Both the position numbers and the translations under genes were made by a program. Shown piece after piece: positions 54,609 to 63,777 of a DNA stretch of 64,000 nucleotides. Positions within the stretch are counted from its first letter, which is position 1; each line of letters begins with the position of its first letter. This DNA comes from Skermanella rosea (GTDB lineage: Bacteria > Pseudomonadota > Alphaproteobacteria > Azospirillales > Azospirillaceae): contig NZ_CP086111.1 in assembly GCF_016806835.2 (NCBI RefSeq), positions 3,899,471-3,963,470 on the forward strand, read 5' to 3'. Below the pieces are notes generated by a model. The model was not told the origin of the DNA, searched no databases, and saw nothing but the letters and a program-made list of their open reading frames with translations.

Positions 54609-55123
54609 ACCGCGCCTGTCCCGAACTTCAGCAGTCCGGGGGCCTTGTCGATGATCTCTTCCAGGATCGCCTCCGCCGTGTCCAGGTCGTTGGCCAGGCC
54701 CGTGCTCAGCCGGTTGACATAATCGGGCCGGCGCAGTTTCTCGCGCGCCTCGTACAGGCTGTGCAGCTCGGCGATGAAGATTTCGCGGGCGCCCAGGGGC
54801 AGGATGGTGTTGGCCGAGAGGACGAAGAAGAAGCGCATGCTGGCCTTGATCAGCAGGCCCAGCATCAGTATGTCCATCCGCTCGAACTCGGTCTTCAGGT
54901 CGTCAACCCGGCCGTCGGCCACATGCTTCAGGCGCCCCTCGATCAGGATGCACAGCGCCTTGAACTCCCCGACCTTCTCGCGGAAATGACGGTACGCGAC
55001 GAAGCTGTTGTTGGCCGCCTCGCGCTGCGCCTCCGCGGCCAGCTTGGCGGCTTCGCGGGCCTGCCGTTCGAGCGCATGCAGCAGGCCTTCCACTTCGCTG
55101 CGCTTGTAGGTGCGTTGGACCAA
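54605..55123 (-). CDS. Hypothetical helical protein, 172 aa
   Basis: A mostly alpha-helical cytoplasmic protein: MVQRTYKRSEVEGLLHALER, an Ala/Glu-rich helix (QAREAAKLAAEAQREAANNS) and the segment RMDILMLGLLIKASMRFFFV that is hydrophobic but short. No known domain. Its stop overlaps the racemase-like gene start (ATGA), so the two form an operon. The link to CoA metabolism is contextual only. Confidence 0.62.
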   Translation of the reverse strand: MVQRTYKRSEVEGLLHALERQAREAAKLAAEAQREAANNSFVAYRHFREKVGEFKALCILIEGRLKHVADGRVDDLKTEFERMDILMLGLLIKASMRFFFVLSANTILPLGAREIFIAELHSLYEAREKLRRPDYVNRLSTGLANDLDTAEAILEEIIDKAPGLLKFGTGAV

Positions 55124-55311
55124 GGGACGAATTCCGACAGTCAGACCGGGGCAACCCTATAGCATGGTGGCGAAAAATCGTCATGCGTCATGTCGGGAAC
55201 CGGAAATGCGCTTCCGGCGTCGATGACGTCGTCACGTCGCATCGATCCGGAACCACGGGATCGGGCTGGTATGCCGGCCATGCTTGGTCCATCAGCCGGC
55301 TTACGGCATAA

Positions 55312-55360
55312 TGACCCATATACTATCCAAATCATGGTGATTCGGACAGTATATGGGTCA
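55312..55360. promoter_or_regulatory. 49-bp interrupted palindrome upstream of the HipB-like gene
   Basis: The left arm 55312-55334 and the right arm 55338-55360 are each 23 bases, reverse complementary at 21 positions, with a 3-base centre (TGG). The inner part contains TATACT and AGTATA, which could also give -10-like promoter elements. It overlaps the first possible start codon of the antitoxin (55353), so it is the probable HipB operator. Confidence 0.75.
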
Positions 55361-55379
55361 CGTCTCTTCGAAATTGGTG

Positions 55380-55712
55380 ATGACGATGAAGCGGACCTAT
55401 TCCCGTTACGCCCAGCAGGGGCTTGCCCTGTTGGGAAAGTCGATTCGTCTCGGACGCCTTCAGCACCGGATCACGGCGCAGGAGCTGGCCGAGCGTATCG
55501 GCGTGTCGCGGAGTACGCTTCAGCGCATCGAGAAGGGCGATGCCAAGGTCGAGATCGGACTCGTCTTCGAGGCTGCGGCCATCGTCGGGATCAAGCTGTT
55601 CGATGCGGACGATCGGACGATCACGGGTATGCTGTCCCGGGTGGACGACCGGATAGCCCTGCTGCCGAAGCATGTCTACAAGGCGGGAAAGCAGGTTGAA
55701 GATGATTTCTAG
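55380..55712 (+). CDS. XRE-family HTH protein, HipB-like antitoxin
   Basis: A 110-residue DNA-binding protein with a Cro/XRE HTH (LGRLQHRITAQELAERIGVS, RSTLQRIEKGDAKVEIGLVF). It should bind the palindrome upstream and neutralise the HipA-like kinase. The ATG at 55353 lies inside the right arm of the operator, so starts at 55380 or 55386 are more likely. It overlaps the hipA-like gene by 11 bases, giving coupled translation as is usual for toxin-antitoxin pairs. Confidence 0.83.
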   Translation: MTMKRTYSRYAQQGLALLGKSIRLGRLQHRITAQELAERIGVSRSTLQRIEKGDAKVEIGLVFEAAAIVGIKLFDADDRTITGMLSRVDDRIALLPKHVYKAGKQVEDDF

Positions 55713-57096
55713 AGGGCTGATATCCAAGAATGGAAAGCCCGGGGTGCAGGGACCCGGCGCGCTGAAGCGGACCCGGACGCCCAAGGAGAAGTCCAAGGTC
55801 CCGAACAGCGATTCGGCCTATGTCTGGGTGTGGCTGCCAGGATCGGCTGAGCCTGTGGTGGCCGGTCGTCTTCAGGCAAACCGTGGGCTTGTCACCTTCA
55901 ACTACGGCAAGGGCTATCTCGGCCGGTCCGAAGCGATCCCGCTCTATTTGCCGGAACTGCCGCTGGAGAAAGGCGCGCTGCCGCTGCTGCCCGGCCTCAC
56001 CATGCCGGGATGCATCCGGGATGCCGCCCCCGATGCCTGGGGGCGCCGTGTCATCCTTAATCGGAAATTCGGCGTCGAGGGCGACGATACTGCCGACCTC
56101 AAGCTCTCGGAGGTGACCTTCCTGCTCGAGTCAGGATCGGACCGGATCGGCGGACTCGACTTCCAACTATCGCCGACGGTCTACGAGCCGCGGTCGGCAG
56201 CGAATGCGACGATCGAGGAGTTGATGCAGTCCGCCGAGCGGGTGGAAAAGGGAATTCCGCTGTCGCCGGACCTCGACCAAGCGCTACAGCACGGCACGTC
56301 GATCGGCGGCGCGCGTCCGAAGGCTTTGATCGAGGACGGTCCGGATAAGCACATCGCCAAGTTTTCGTCCTCGTCCGATCTCTACAGCGTCGTCAAGGGC
56401 GAGTTCATCGGCATGCGCCTCGCCGCCCTGTGCGGTATCGACGCGGCACCGGTGTCGCTGGTCAGCGCCTTGGGCAAGGACGTGCTGCTGGTCAAGCGAT
56501 TCGACCGGGTGCGGGCGCCGGGCGGATGGCAGCGCCGACTGATGGTGTCGGCGCTGACCATGCTCGGACTCGACGAGATGATGGCGCGCTACGCGAGCTA
56601 CCAGGACTTCGCGGAGATCATCCGCCACCGCTTTGTCGAGCCTGCGGCTACACTGCGCGAGCTTTTCGCCAGGATCGTCTTCAATATCCTGTGCGGCAAC
56701 ACCGACGACCATGCCCGCAACCACGCCGCCTTCTGGGACGGGACGAAATTGGCCCTGACGCCGGCCTACGACATCTGTCCCCAGAACCGGACCGGCCAGG
56801 AGGCGACCCAGGCGATGCTGATCGGCGGCGACAACCGCACGAGCCGGATCGCCTCGTGCCTCGAAGCGGCGCATCATTTCCTGCTGTCCGAACCGGAGGC
56901 GATTGCGCTCGTCGAGCGACAGCTGAGAGTCATCGGCGGGAACTGGTCGCGAGTCTGCGACGAGGCGGCAGTCAACGAGACGGATCGCCGCCTGTTCTGG
57001 GGTCGCCAATTCCTGAACCCTTACGCCTTCACGGCGCTCGACGGTGCCGGGGCGACGCTGGGGAGGCTGGCGGACGACATCCGGGGTGCCGCCTGA
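55702..57096 (+). CDS. HipA-like serine/threonine kinase toxin
   Basis: A 464-residue HipA-family protein: N-terminal subdomain (VWVWLPGSAEPVVAGRLQAN), Gly-rich loop GTSIGGARPKALIEDG, catalytic loop NTDDHARNHAAFWD and the metal-binding LTPAYDICP. HipA phosphorylates aminoacyl-tRNA synthetase and causes dormancy; HipB blocks it (family knowledge). Catalytic residues appear intact. Relatively longer N-terminus than E. coli HipA. It ends 39 bases before a hairpin terminator shared with clpA. Confidence 0.86.
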   Translation: MISRGLISKNGKPGVQGPGALKRTRTPKEKSKVPNSDSAYVWVWLPGSAEPVVAGRLQANRGLVTFNYGKGYLGRSEAIPLYLPELPLEKGALPLLPGLTMPGCIRDAAPDAWGRRVILNRKFGVEGDDTADLKLSEVTFLLESGSDRIGGLDFQLSPTVYEPRSAANATIEELMQSAERVEKGIPLSPDLDQALQHGTSIGGARPKALIEDGPDKHIAKFSSSSDLYSVVKGEFIGMRLAALCGIDAAPVSLVSALGKDVLLVKRFDRVRAPGGWQRRLMVSALTMLGLDEMMARYASYQDFAEIIRHRFVEPAATLRELFARIVFNILCGNTDDHARNHAAFWDGTKLALTPAYDICPQNRTGQEATQAMLIGGDNRTSRIASCLEAAHHFLLSEPEAIALVERQLRVIGGNWSRVCDEAAVNETDRRLFWGRQFLNPYAFTALDGAGATLGRLADDIRGAA

Positions 57097-57134
57097 GGGC
57101 GGCCCGGACGGAAAGCCGCGTCCCCTGAACGGAA

Positions 57135-57162
57135 ATCGGCGCGCACCGAAGTGCGCGCCGAT
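57135..57162. terminator. Bidirectional hairpin, 12-bp perfect stem
   Basis: ATCGGCGCGCAC (57135-57146) pairs perfectly with 57151-57162 around the stable loop CGAA. It lies between the convergent hipA-like and clpA genes, 38 bases after one stop and 35 from the other. No T-tract on either side. Confidence 0.72.
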
Positions 57163-57196
57163 GATCGACCCCAGGGGCCCGATCGGATGACGGAGG

Positions 57197-59497
57197 TCAG
57201 TCCACCATCTCGGGAACCTTCTCCTCCTCGTTGTCCGTCGGCGGCGGATCGGGATAGGTGAAGGTCAGCTTGTCGTCCGCGACGGTCACCTTGACGGTGC
57301 CGCCCTTGGCGAGCTTGCCGAACAGCAGTTCCTCGGCCAGCGGCTTCTTGATGTTCTCCTGGATCACGCGGCCGAGCGGCCGGGCGCCGTAGAGAGGATC
57401 GTAGCCCTTCCTTCCGAGCCACTCCCGGGCCTCGTCGGTCAGTTCGATCGTCACCCCGCGATCCGTGAGCTGGGCTTCCAGCTGGATGACGAACTTGTCG
57501 ACGACCTGGCCGATGATCTCCGGCGAGAGCGCGGAGAACGGGATGATGGCGTCAAGCCGGTTGCGGAACTCCGGCGTGAACATGCGGTTGATCGCCTCCA
57601 TGTCCTCGCCGACCCGCGCCGCCCGCTCGAACCCGATCGCCGGCTTCGCCATGTCGGAGGCGCCCGCGTTCGTGGTCATGATCAGGATCACGTTGCGGAA
57701 ATCGACCGTCTTGCCGTTGTGGTCGGTCAGCTTGCCGTGGTCCATCACCTGCAACAGGATGTTGAACAGGTCCGGGTGGGCCTTCTCGATCTCGTCGAGC
57801 AGCAGGACCGCGTGCGGGTGCTGGTCGATCGCGTCGGTCAGCAGGCCGCCCTGGTCGAACCCGACATAGCCCGGAGGCGCGCCGATCAGGCGCGACACGG
57901 TATGCCGCTCCATGTACTCGGACATGTCGAAGCGGATCAGCTCGATCCCCAGCGTCATGCTGAGCTGGCGCGCCGCCTCGGTCTTGCCGACGCCGGTCGG
58001 GCCGCTGAACAGATAGTTGCCGATCGGCTTCTCCGGATCGCGCAGGCCGGCGCGGGCCAGCTTGATCGCCGAGGACAGGGCCTCGATCGCCTTGTCCTGG
58101 CCGAACACCATGGTGCGCAGGTCGCGCTCCAGGTTCAGCAGCACCTCGCGGTCGTCGCGCGACACGCTCTTGGGCGGGATGCGGGCGATCTTGGCGACCA
58201 CCGCCTCCACGTCCTTGACCGAGATGGTCTTCTTCCGCCGCGACTCCGGCACCAGCATCTGCGCGGCGCCGACCTCGTCGATGATGTCGATCGCCTTGTC
58301 CGGCAGCTTGCGGTCGCCGATGTAGCGGGCCGACAGCTCGACCGCCGAGCGGATCGCCTCGTTGGTGTAGCGGATCCGGTGATACTTCTCGTAGTAGGGC
58401 TTCAGGCCCCGCAGGATCTTGACCGCATCCTCGATCGACGGCTCGTTGACGTCGATCTTCTGGAAGCGCCGGACCAGCGCCCGGTCCTTCTCGAAGTAGT
58501 TCCGGTATTCCTTGTAGGTGGTCGACCCGACGCACCGCAGCGCACCGCTGGCGAGCGCCGGCTTCAGCAGGTTCGAGGCATCCATCGCACCGCCCGAGGT
58601 GGCACCGGCGCCGATCACCGTATGGATCTCGTCGATGAAGAGGATGGCTCCTTCCATCGCTTCCAGTTCGGACAGGACCGCCTTCAGCCGCTCCTCGAAG
58701 TCGCCGCGGTACCGGGTGCCGGCCAGCAGGGAACCCATGTCGAGCGAGAAGATGGTCGCGTTCTCCAGGACGTCCGGCACTTCGCCATGGACGATCCGGC
58801 GGGCCAGGCCCTCGGCGATGGCGGTCTTGCCGACGCCGGGATCACCCACGTAGAGCGGATTGTTCTTCGAACGGCGGCACAGGATCTGGATGGTCCGCTC
58901 GACCTCCTGCTCCCGCCCGATCAGCGGATCGATCTTCCCGCTGGCCGCCTTCTTGTTGAGGTTGACGCAATATGCCTCGAGAGCTTCAGTGCCTTTCTTC
59001 ACGACCTTCTCCGCCGCAGCGTCGTCGTCAGCTCCCGATACCCGCTTCGTCTCGTTGCGGCCCGGCGCCTTCGCGATCCCGTGAGAAATATAGTTCACCG
59101 CGTCGAACCGGGTCATTTCCTGCTCCTGCAGGTAATAGACCGCATGGCTCTCGCGTTCAGAGAACAGCGCAACCAGCACATTGGCTCCGGTCACTTCTTC
59201 ACGGCCGGAACTTTGTACGTGGATCGCCGCCCGCTGCAGCACCCGCTGGAAGCCGGCAGTCGGCTTCGCGTCCTCGGGACGGTTGGTGATCAGGTTCGAA
59301 AGCTCGTTGTCGAGGTATTCGCCAAGCTCCGAGCGCAGCTTGTCGAGGTTCACGCCGCACGCCCGCAGGACGGCTACCGCATCCTGGTCTTCCGTGAGCG
59401 CGAGCAGGAGATGCTCAAGCGTGGCGTATTCGTGACGGCGCTCGTTGGCGTAGGCTAGGGCTCGGTGCAGCGATTGCTCGAGATTACGCGAGAGCAT
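57197..59497 (-). CDS. clpA: ATP-dependent Clp protease ATP-binding subunit ClpA
   Basis: A 766-residue Hsp100 protein: N-domain ([20 protein letters not shown]), NBD1 with [18 protein letters not shown]2 with [15 protein letters not shown] and the ClpP-docking IGF loop (KPAIGFERA). It unfolds substrates for ClpP, and takes N-degron substrates from ClpS. The gene lies 6 bases after clpS on the same strand, the standard order. All Walker and arginine-finger regions look complete. Confidence 0.95.
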   Translation of the reverse strand: MLSRNLEQSLHRALAYANERRHEYATLEHLLLALTEDQDAVAVLRACGVNLDKLRSELGEYLDNELSNLITNRPEDAKPTAGFQRVLQRAAIHVQSSGREEVTGANVLVALFSERESHAVYYLQEQEMTRFDAVNYISHGIAKAPGRNETKRVSGADDDAAAEKVVKKGTEALEAYCVNLNKKAASGKIDPLIGREQEVERTIQILCRRSKNNPLYVGDPGVGKTAIAEGLARRIVHGEVPDVLENATIFSLDMGSLLAGTRYRGDFEERLKAVLSELEAMEGAILFIDEIHTVIGAGATSGGAMDASNLLKPALASGALRCVGSTTYKEYRNYFEKDRALVRRFQKIDVNEPSIEDAVKILRGLKPYYEKYHRIRYTNEAIRSAVELSARYIGDRKLPDKAIDIIDEVGAAQMLVPESRRKKTISVKDVEAVVAKIARIPPKSVSRDDREVLLNLERDLRTMVFGQDKAIEALSSAIKLARAGLRDPEKPIGNYLFSGPTGVGKTEAARQLSMTLGIELIRFDMSEYMERHTVSRLIGAPPGYVGFDQGGLLTDAIDQHPHAVLLLDEIEKAHPDLFNILLQVMDHGKLTDHNGKTVDFRNVILIMTTNAGASDMAKPAIGFERAARVGEDMEAINRMFTPEFRNRLDAIIPFSALSPEIIGQVVDKFVIQLEAQLTDRGVTIELTDEAREWLGRKGYDPLYGARPLGRVIQENIKKPLAEELLFGKLAKGGTVKVTVADDKLTFTYPDPPPTDNEEEKVPEMVD

Positions 59498-59503
59498 GCC
59501 GGG

Positions 59504-59830
59504 CTAATCCTTCTCCAGGGTGCATTGCAAAGGATGCTGGTGTTGGCGGGCAAAGTCCATCACCTGGGTAACCTTCGTTTCGGCTACCTCGTAGGTGAAG
59601 ACTCCGCAGATGCCGACGCCACGCCGATGCACGTGCAACATGATGCGCGTGGCTTCCTCGCGGTTCTTGTTGAAGAATCGCTCCAACACCAGAACGACGA
59701 ACTCCATCGGAGTATAGTCGTCGTTCAGCATTAGAACTTTGTACATAGAGGGTTTCTTCGTCTTGGGCTTGGCCTTGACGACCACTCCCGTCACGGTCCC
59801 CTCGTCCCCGTGCTTGTCGCTGTCGGCCAT
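59504..59830 (-). CDS. clpS: ClpS adaptor protein
   Basis: A 108-residue adaptor that hands N-degron proteins to ClpA. Core segments are [20 protein letters not shown] (with the Asn-Asp pair that grips the N-terminal residue) and [20 protein letters not shown]. The ATG at 59830 ([11 protein letters not shown]) is chosen; a slightly upstream start at 59845 lacks support. It is the first gene of clpSA. Confidence 0.94.
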   Translation of the reverse strand: MADSDKHGDEGTVTGVVVKAKPKTKKPSMYKVLMLNDDYTPMEFVVLVLERFFNKNREEATRIMLHVHRRGVGICGVFTYEVAETKVTQVMDFARQHQHPLQCTLEKD

Positions 59831-60065
59831 GGGCAAATTTAGCAATCATCGCGATGGACATCCTCCGACAATCATATGAGATTTCCGGACGCGCTTGGAA
59901 GAGGCGTCTTGCGCCAAATCCACATCGGGGGGAAGGATTCCTGAGAATTGTTCCCAGGCGGCCGACCTCGCGCAATAATCGAAATGCCCCGTCCTCGAAA
60001 ACGGGCTTACAGGAACGATCGTTCCAATCACGGAATTGCCGAAGGCAGAAGTTACAAACGGCGAC

Positions 60066-60095
60066 GGCCCGGCGGTCACTCTGGACCGCCGGGCC
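60066..60095 (-). terminator. Hairpin downstream of the phasin gene
   Basis: GGCCCGGCGGTC (60066-60077) pairs perfectly with 60084-60095 around a 6-base loop. It lies about 70 bases beyond the phasin stop on the minus strand. A weakly T-rich segment (CGTTTGTAACTTCT on the minus strand) follows. It separates phasin from clpS. Confidence 0.65.
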
Positions 60096-60164
60096 GCCTG
60101 CGTTTCGGCTCTGCCGGGACGGCGCGGCGCCGAGGTGCCGCTCCGTCCCGAAGATTTTCCCGCG

Positions 60165-60593
60165 TTACGCCGCCAGCGGCTTGCCCAGCTTCTCGATGGT
60201 GGCGTTGAGGCGCGCGTTGATCGGCTGGAACGCCTCGTTGGCGACCTTGACCGACAGCTCGGACAGCTTGGCGCTTTCGGCCAGCGCGGTGTCGAGCGTG
60301 GACTTGGTGTAGCTGGACTGCAGGTCGACCAGGTCGCGGACGGTCTTGACGCTCATCGCGGCCTTGCTGGCGGCGGCGCCGCTCTCCAGCGAGGACTGGG
60401 AGTAGGCCAGCGCGCGCTTGCCCAACTCCTCGAAGCCCTTCGCGAGGACGGTGCCGGCCTGGATCAGGGCGTCGACATTCGCCTTGCTGAAGGTGGCGTA
60501 TTCCTCGTAGCCCTTGACGATCTGGGCGGCCGCCTTCTCCATCTGCTCCTTGGAAACGGTCGCGAACTGCTCGTAATTCGGGGTCGTGGCCAT
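60165..60593 (-). CDS. Phasin family protein (PHA granule-associated)
   Basis: A 142-residue amphipathic helical protein: NYEQFATVSKEQMEKAAAQI, EEYATFSKANVDALIQAGTV and SVKTVRDLVDLQSSYTKSTL are typical phasin_2 segments. Phasins coat polyhydroxyalkanoate granules and control their number. The start at 60593 is supported by AAAGGAAGT upstream. Two palindromes resembling PhaR sites lie about 93 and 150 bases upstream, suggesting repression by PhaR until PHA is made. Confidence 0.88.
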   Translation of the reverse strand: MATTPNYEQFATVSKEQMEKAAAQIVKGYEEYATFSKANVDALIQAGTVLAKGFEELGKRALAYSQSSLESGAAASKAAMSVKTVRDLVDLQSSYTKSTLDTALAESAKLSELSVKVANEAFQPINARLNATIEKLGKPLAA

Positions 60594-60685
60594 GTGGACT
60601 TCCTTTCGGTTGGTCGCCGCCACCAACTCCGTCGAGGGTCGCGGCAGGGTTTCGAGTATGCGTGCGCCAGGCCTCTGAACTTTCA

Positions 60686-60700
60686 TGCTGCACTGCAGCA
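60686..60700. promoter_or_regulatory. PhaR-like palindrome 1
   Basis: TGCTGCACTGCAGCA is a near-perfect palindrome containing CTGC-N3-GCAG, the pattern reported for alphaproteobacterial PhaR binding upstream of phasin genes. It lies 93 bases from the phasin start. Confidence 0.6.
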
Positions 60701-60742
60701 ATGCACTCACTATAGGCATTTTCCCGGCGCCGTCAACGATTT

Positions 60743-60757
60743 TTGTGCACCGCACAA
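60743..60757. promoter_or_regulatory. PhaR-like palindrome 2
   Basis: TTGTGCACCGCACAA has perfect 6-base arms around a 3-base centre. TTGTGC...GCACAA is close to the PhaR-type box, and it sits 57 bases from the first palindrome in the same promoter gap. The whole gap 60594-60901 (308 bases) holds otherwise only the phasin leader and the promoter side of the Anbu gene. Confidence 0.55.
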
Positions 60758-60901
60758 TGACCCTCGGGAAGGCGTTCCCGCGTCATTAACGGGGTGTTCA
60801 CCAACTCCCGCCATGGTCGGTGGCCGGGCCGGAACCGCGCTTGTGGCGGAACCCCCGGCGTGACAGGATGCGTCGCCTTTTCGCCTTTGGATTTGCCAGA
60901 A

Positions 60902-61669
60902 ATGACCTATTGCCTCGGCATCAAGATCCGCGATGGCCTGATCGGCCTGTCGGACGGCCGCATCACCAACGGTTCCCAGCTTTCAGCGGCCCGCAAGGTC
61001 ACGATCATGGGATCGGGAGGCCATCGGTTCTTCATCATGAACTCGGGCCTGCGCAGCGTGCGCGACAAGACGCTGGCCTATCTGCGCCGGGACATGGGCA
61101 AGCGCCCGACCGAAAGCTTCTCGAGCATGCTCGACGCGGTCGGCGCCTTCACGACCTGTCTGCGGCAAGTCGCCGCGGAGGACAAGGAGGCCCTGGAAGC
61201 CAGCAAGCTCCACTTCAATCTCCACGCCATCATCGGCGGCCGCCTGTCCGACGACCGCGAGCCGACCATGTTCCTGGTCTATCCCGAGGGCAACTGGATC
61301 GAGGTGGACGAGCGCACGCCCTATCTGTCCATCGGAGCCACGGCCTATGGCAAGCCGATCCTGGACCGGGCGCTGCGGTACGACACCTCCATGCAGACGG
61401 CGCTGAAGCTGGCCTACCTGTCCTTCGACTCGACCCGGTTCAGTTCGGCCGACGTCGGGTTCCCGATCGACATGGTGACGATGACCAACGGCGACGGCAA
61501 CTGGCGCCAGACCCAGTTCGACTACGACGACCTGGTCGACCAGCGCCAGTGGTGGAACCGCAACCTGACCGACCTGGCCCAGCGCATGCCCGACGGCCCC
61601 TGGATCGACAAGCTGATACCGGCCGCGCAGCCGACGCTGGCGGTGGTCGGCGGCGAGGATCGGGAATAA
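60902..61669 (+). CDS. Proteasome-type peptidase, Anbu (HslV-like) family
   Basis: A 255-residue Ntn-hydrolase starting MTYCLGIKIRDGLIGLSDGR. After removal of Met, Thr2 would be the catalytic N-terminal Thr; Asp18 and Lys32 sit where the proteasomal Asp and Lys are expected. The pattern is that of Anbu (ancestral beta subunit), a helical peptidase of unknown physiological role. Upstream in-frame starts are not conserved. Anbu genes usually cluster with a transglutaminase-like protein, an alpha-E protein and an ATP-grasp ligase; none is present here. Confidence 0.85.
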   Translation: MTYCLGIKIRDGLIGLSDGRITNGSQLSAARKVTIMGSGGHRFFIMNSGLRSVRDKTLAYLRRDMGKRPTESFSSMLDAVGAFTTCLRQVAAEDKEALEASKLHFNLHAIIGGRLSDDREPTMFLVYPEGNWIEVDERTPYLSIGATAYGKPILDRALRYDTSMQTALKLAYLSFDSTRFSSADVGFPIDMVTMTNGDGNWRQTQFDYDDLVDQRQWWNRNLTDLAQRMPDGPWIDKLIPAAQPTLAVVGGEDRE

Positions 61670-61711
61670 CGGAACAGCGTCCGGGGAGGCCGAAGAGGAC
61701 GCCGGGCTTCG

Positions 61712-62476
61712 TCAGATCAGGCCCTTCAACCTTCTGCCGGGGCCGCTATCGGGGTCGTCATCGACGCGGTCCAGGTGGAGATAGTTCGGGTTGAACTTCG
61801 CCGCCTTGCGCAGCCCGGCCGCGTCGCGCACGGTCCAGAACCTTCCGTCCGTCGCGATCAGCCCCTCCTCGCGCAGGCGTTGCAGCACCCTGTTGACATA
61901 TACGGGCGTCAGGCCGGTCGCATCGGCGAGGTCGGACTGGGTGATCGGCCACTCGAACCGCTCGTCCTCCGTCGTGGCGACCGCCCTCAGCCGAATGAGC
62001 ATCTCATAGACGAGGAACGCGATCCTTCCATAGGCATCCCGACGGCCCTGGTCGATGATCCGCTCGCGCAGGATGCTTTCGTCCTGCAACGTACCCCACC
62101 AGAGCGCCAGTGCCACGCCGGGCCGGTTGAGCAGCAGCTCGCGCATCGCGTCGCCCGGAATCGCGGCGATACGGCAGGGGGCGAGGGTGCCGATATGGTG
62201 ATCCATCTCCTTCAGGATGAAGACCTCGGCGTCGCAGAGGTCGCCCGCCACCAGGAAGGCCAGGATCTGCCGCCTGCCGTCCTCCAGGATCTTGTAGCGA
62301 CAGGCGAGACCCGAGATGACCAGGTGGTTCTCCGAAGAATGCTCGCCCTCGCGCAGGATATCCTCGTGCGCCCCGTAGCTCCGCAGGTTCCGCGAGGAGA
62401 GTTGGTCCAGCAATTCCCTGTCCTCCCGGGAGAACCGGGTGAACTGCTCCATCTTCATGATCCAAGGGTTGGCCAT
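61712..62476 (-). CDS. Crp/Fnr-family transcriptional regulator
   Basis: A 254-residue regulator: cyclic-nucleotide-type sensor domain (SYGAHEDILREGEHSSENHL, RRQILAFLVAGDLCDAEVFI) and a C-terminal HTH (WPITQSDLADATGLTPVYVN, RVLQRLREEGLIATDG). It belongs to a large alphaproteobacterial branch that is neither Crp nor FNR; the two Cys (GLACR and GDLCD) do not form an Fe-S motif. AGGAGG lies 9 bases before the start at 62476. It is monocistronic and convergent with the Anbu gene. Confidence 0.87.
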   Translation of the reverse strand: MANPWIMKMEQFTRFSREDRELLDQLSSRNLRSYGAHEDILREGEHSSENHLVISGLACRYKILEDGRRQILAFLVAGDLCDAEVFILKEMDHHIGTLAPCRIAAIPGDAMRELLLNRPGVALALWWGTLQDESILRERIIDQGRRDAYGRIAFLVYEMLIRLRAVATTEDERFEWPITQSDLADATGLTPVYVNRVLQRLREEGLIATDGRFWTVRDAAGLRKAAKFNPNYLHLDRVDDDPDSGPGRRLKGLI

Positions 62477-62569
62477 CGATCGGTGCCTCCTGCGCTGTCC
62501 CGAGACCTGACGGTACTCCGGGATAACGGAAGACAGGAGATTTGGTCCCCTCCCCGGACTACCGCCCGC

Positions 62570-62836
62570 TCAATCGGGTGCCGGGGGTCCTGCCGCGTCC
62601 GGCGACAGCAGGACGGCCCGTTCGATCGGATCCTCGCGGCGGGACGCCGACACGGCCATGGCGGCCTTGCTGCGCCCGATGCTCTCCCCGGTTCCGGCCC
62701 GGAGCCTTTCAAGGTCGGTGCGCCGCTCGGCCGAGACGGTCCTGAACCGCTCCGCCGCCGCGCGGCACCGGAGGACAGCATGCTGGGCCCGGAGAATTGC
62801 CCTCCGGGCCTGCTCGATCGCGTTCGGTTTGCCCAT
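62570..62836 (-). CDS. Small hypothetical helical protein, 88 aa
   Basis: A basic, helical protein (MGKPNAIEQARRAILRAQHA, RCRAAAERFRTVSAERRTDL). No domain recognised. The start at 62836 is chosen as the first ATG with a GGGGGA-like sequence upstream; an earlier in-frame ATG at 62890 is possible. It is upstream of the Crp-type regulator on the same strand, with a 93-base gap. Confidence 0.45.
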   Translation of the reverse strand: MGKPNAIEQARRAILRAQHAVLRCRAAAERFRTVSAERRTDLERLRAGTGESIGRSKAAMAVSASRREDPIERAVLLSPDAAGPPAPD

Positions 62837-62976
62837 GCGTCCCCCTGACGGCTCTGCTGCCCCGGGGACCCTGCGCCCTTCCGCCGACAACGATGTGTCC
62901 CTGTCTAGGCTAAAGAGGCCGGTGCCGCCCTATACTGGTATAGTCGCGTGAGTCTTTTCGCCGTCCTTCCGCCGAT

Positions 62977-63576
62977 TCACCGCGGCACCTCCGGGGCCGG
63001 TCCCGCCGCGGTCCGGCCGTCGATTATCTCGAGCCGCTCGGCGGGATTGGAGAAGGCGGTCAGGAAATAGGCGCCATCATGGCAGCCGCTGGCCAGCCAG
63101 AGCACGCCGCCCGGCTTCGTCCGGAACCCTCGCAGCGGCGTGTCGAAGACGCCGCTGTCGGCGAGGCTGCGGGTCAGCCAGTCGAACTGCTCGGGCGAAA
63201 GCCTGATGCGGGCGGCGGCGCCTTCGCCGGTGCCCAGGGCTTCTTCGGGCTGGCGCCGCGCCAGGTCGGCGGCGGGTATCTCGCGCGCTTCCACCACGGC
63301 GCCGCCCGGCCGGCCGGAGCGCCCGTCGTCGCCTTCCCCGTGCACCTCGTAGGTCCTGAGCTGGGCGCTCGACCGCGCATTGTAGATCAGGCGGTAGCGG
63401 TCGGGAGACTCGGCGGAGCACTGGGCCCGCAGATCCTCCCCGTTGACGTAGCTGAACCAGGTGAGCTTGCGCACGCCCGCATCCTCGGCCGGGCCGAACG
63501 AGGCGCACCCGGTCAGGGCTTGACCGAGCAGGAGGAGGGCCGCCGCGGCGGCCGGACCGAACGGAGGCAGGCGCAT
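62977..63576 (-). CDS. Putative outer-membrane lipoprotein
   Basis: A 199-residue protein with a lipoprotein signal (MRLPPFGPAAAAALLLLGQA) ending at the lipobox LTGC. The mature part has LTWFSYVNGEDLRAQCSAES, YRLIYNARSSAQLRTYEVHG and a pair of Cys, one of them in LWLASGCHDGAYFL. No known family. The ATG at 63576 is preferred to one at 63621 because the signal peptide starts there. Confidence 0.62.
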   Translation of the reverse strand: MRLPPFGPAAAAALLLLGQALTGCASFGPAEDAGVRKLTWFSYVNGEDLRAQCSAESPDRYRLIYNARSSAQLRTYEVHGEGDDGRSGRPGGAVVEAREIPAADLARRQPEEALGTGEGAAARIRLSPEQFDWLTRSLADSGVFDTPLRGFRTKPGGVLWLASGCHDGAYFLTAFSNPAERLEIIDGRTAAGPAPEVPR

Positions 63577-63777
63577 GACGGACAATATACCACCGCCCGC
63601 CGGGGCGGACGATAGAAGCACCCGACAATCTTCCGGTGCGTCACTGCCTCATCCTTTAGGGATCAGGGTCGGAAGTCCACCGTTGCGCCCGTTTAACGAA
63701 AGGACGGTAGACATTGATTCAACACGAACTTACCATCCGGCCAAGATTTGTTCAGAAGGTGTATTGGGGGCTCCGCC

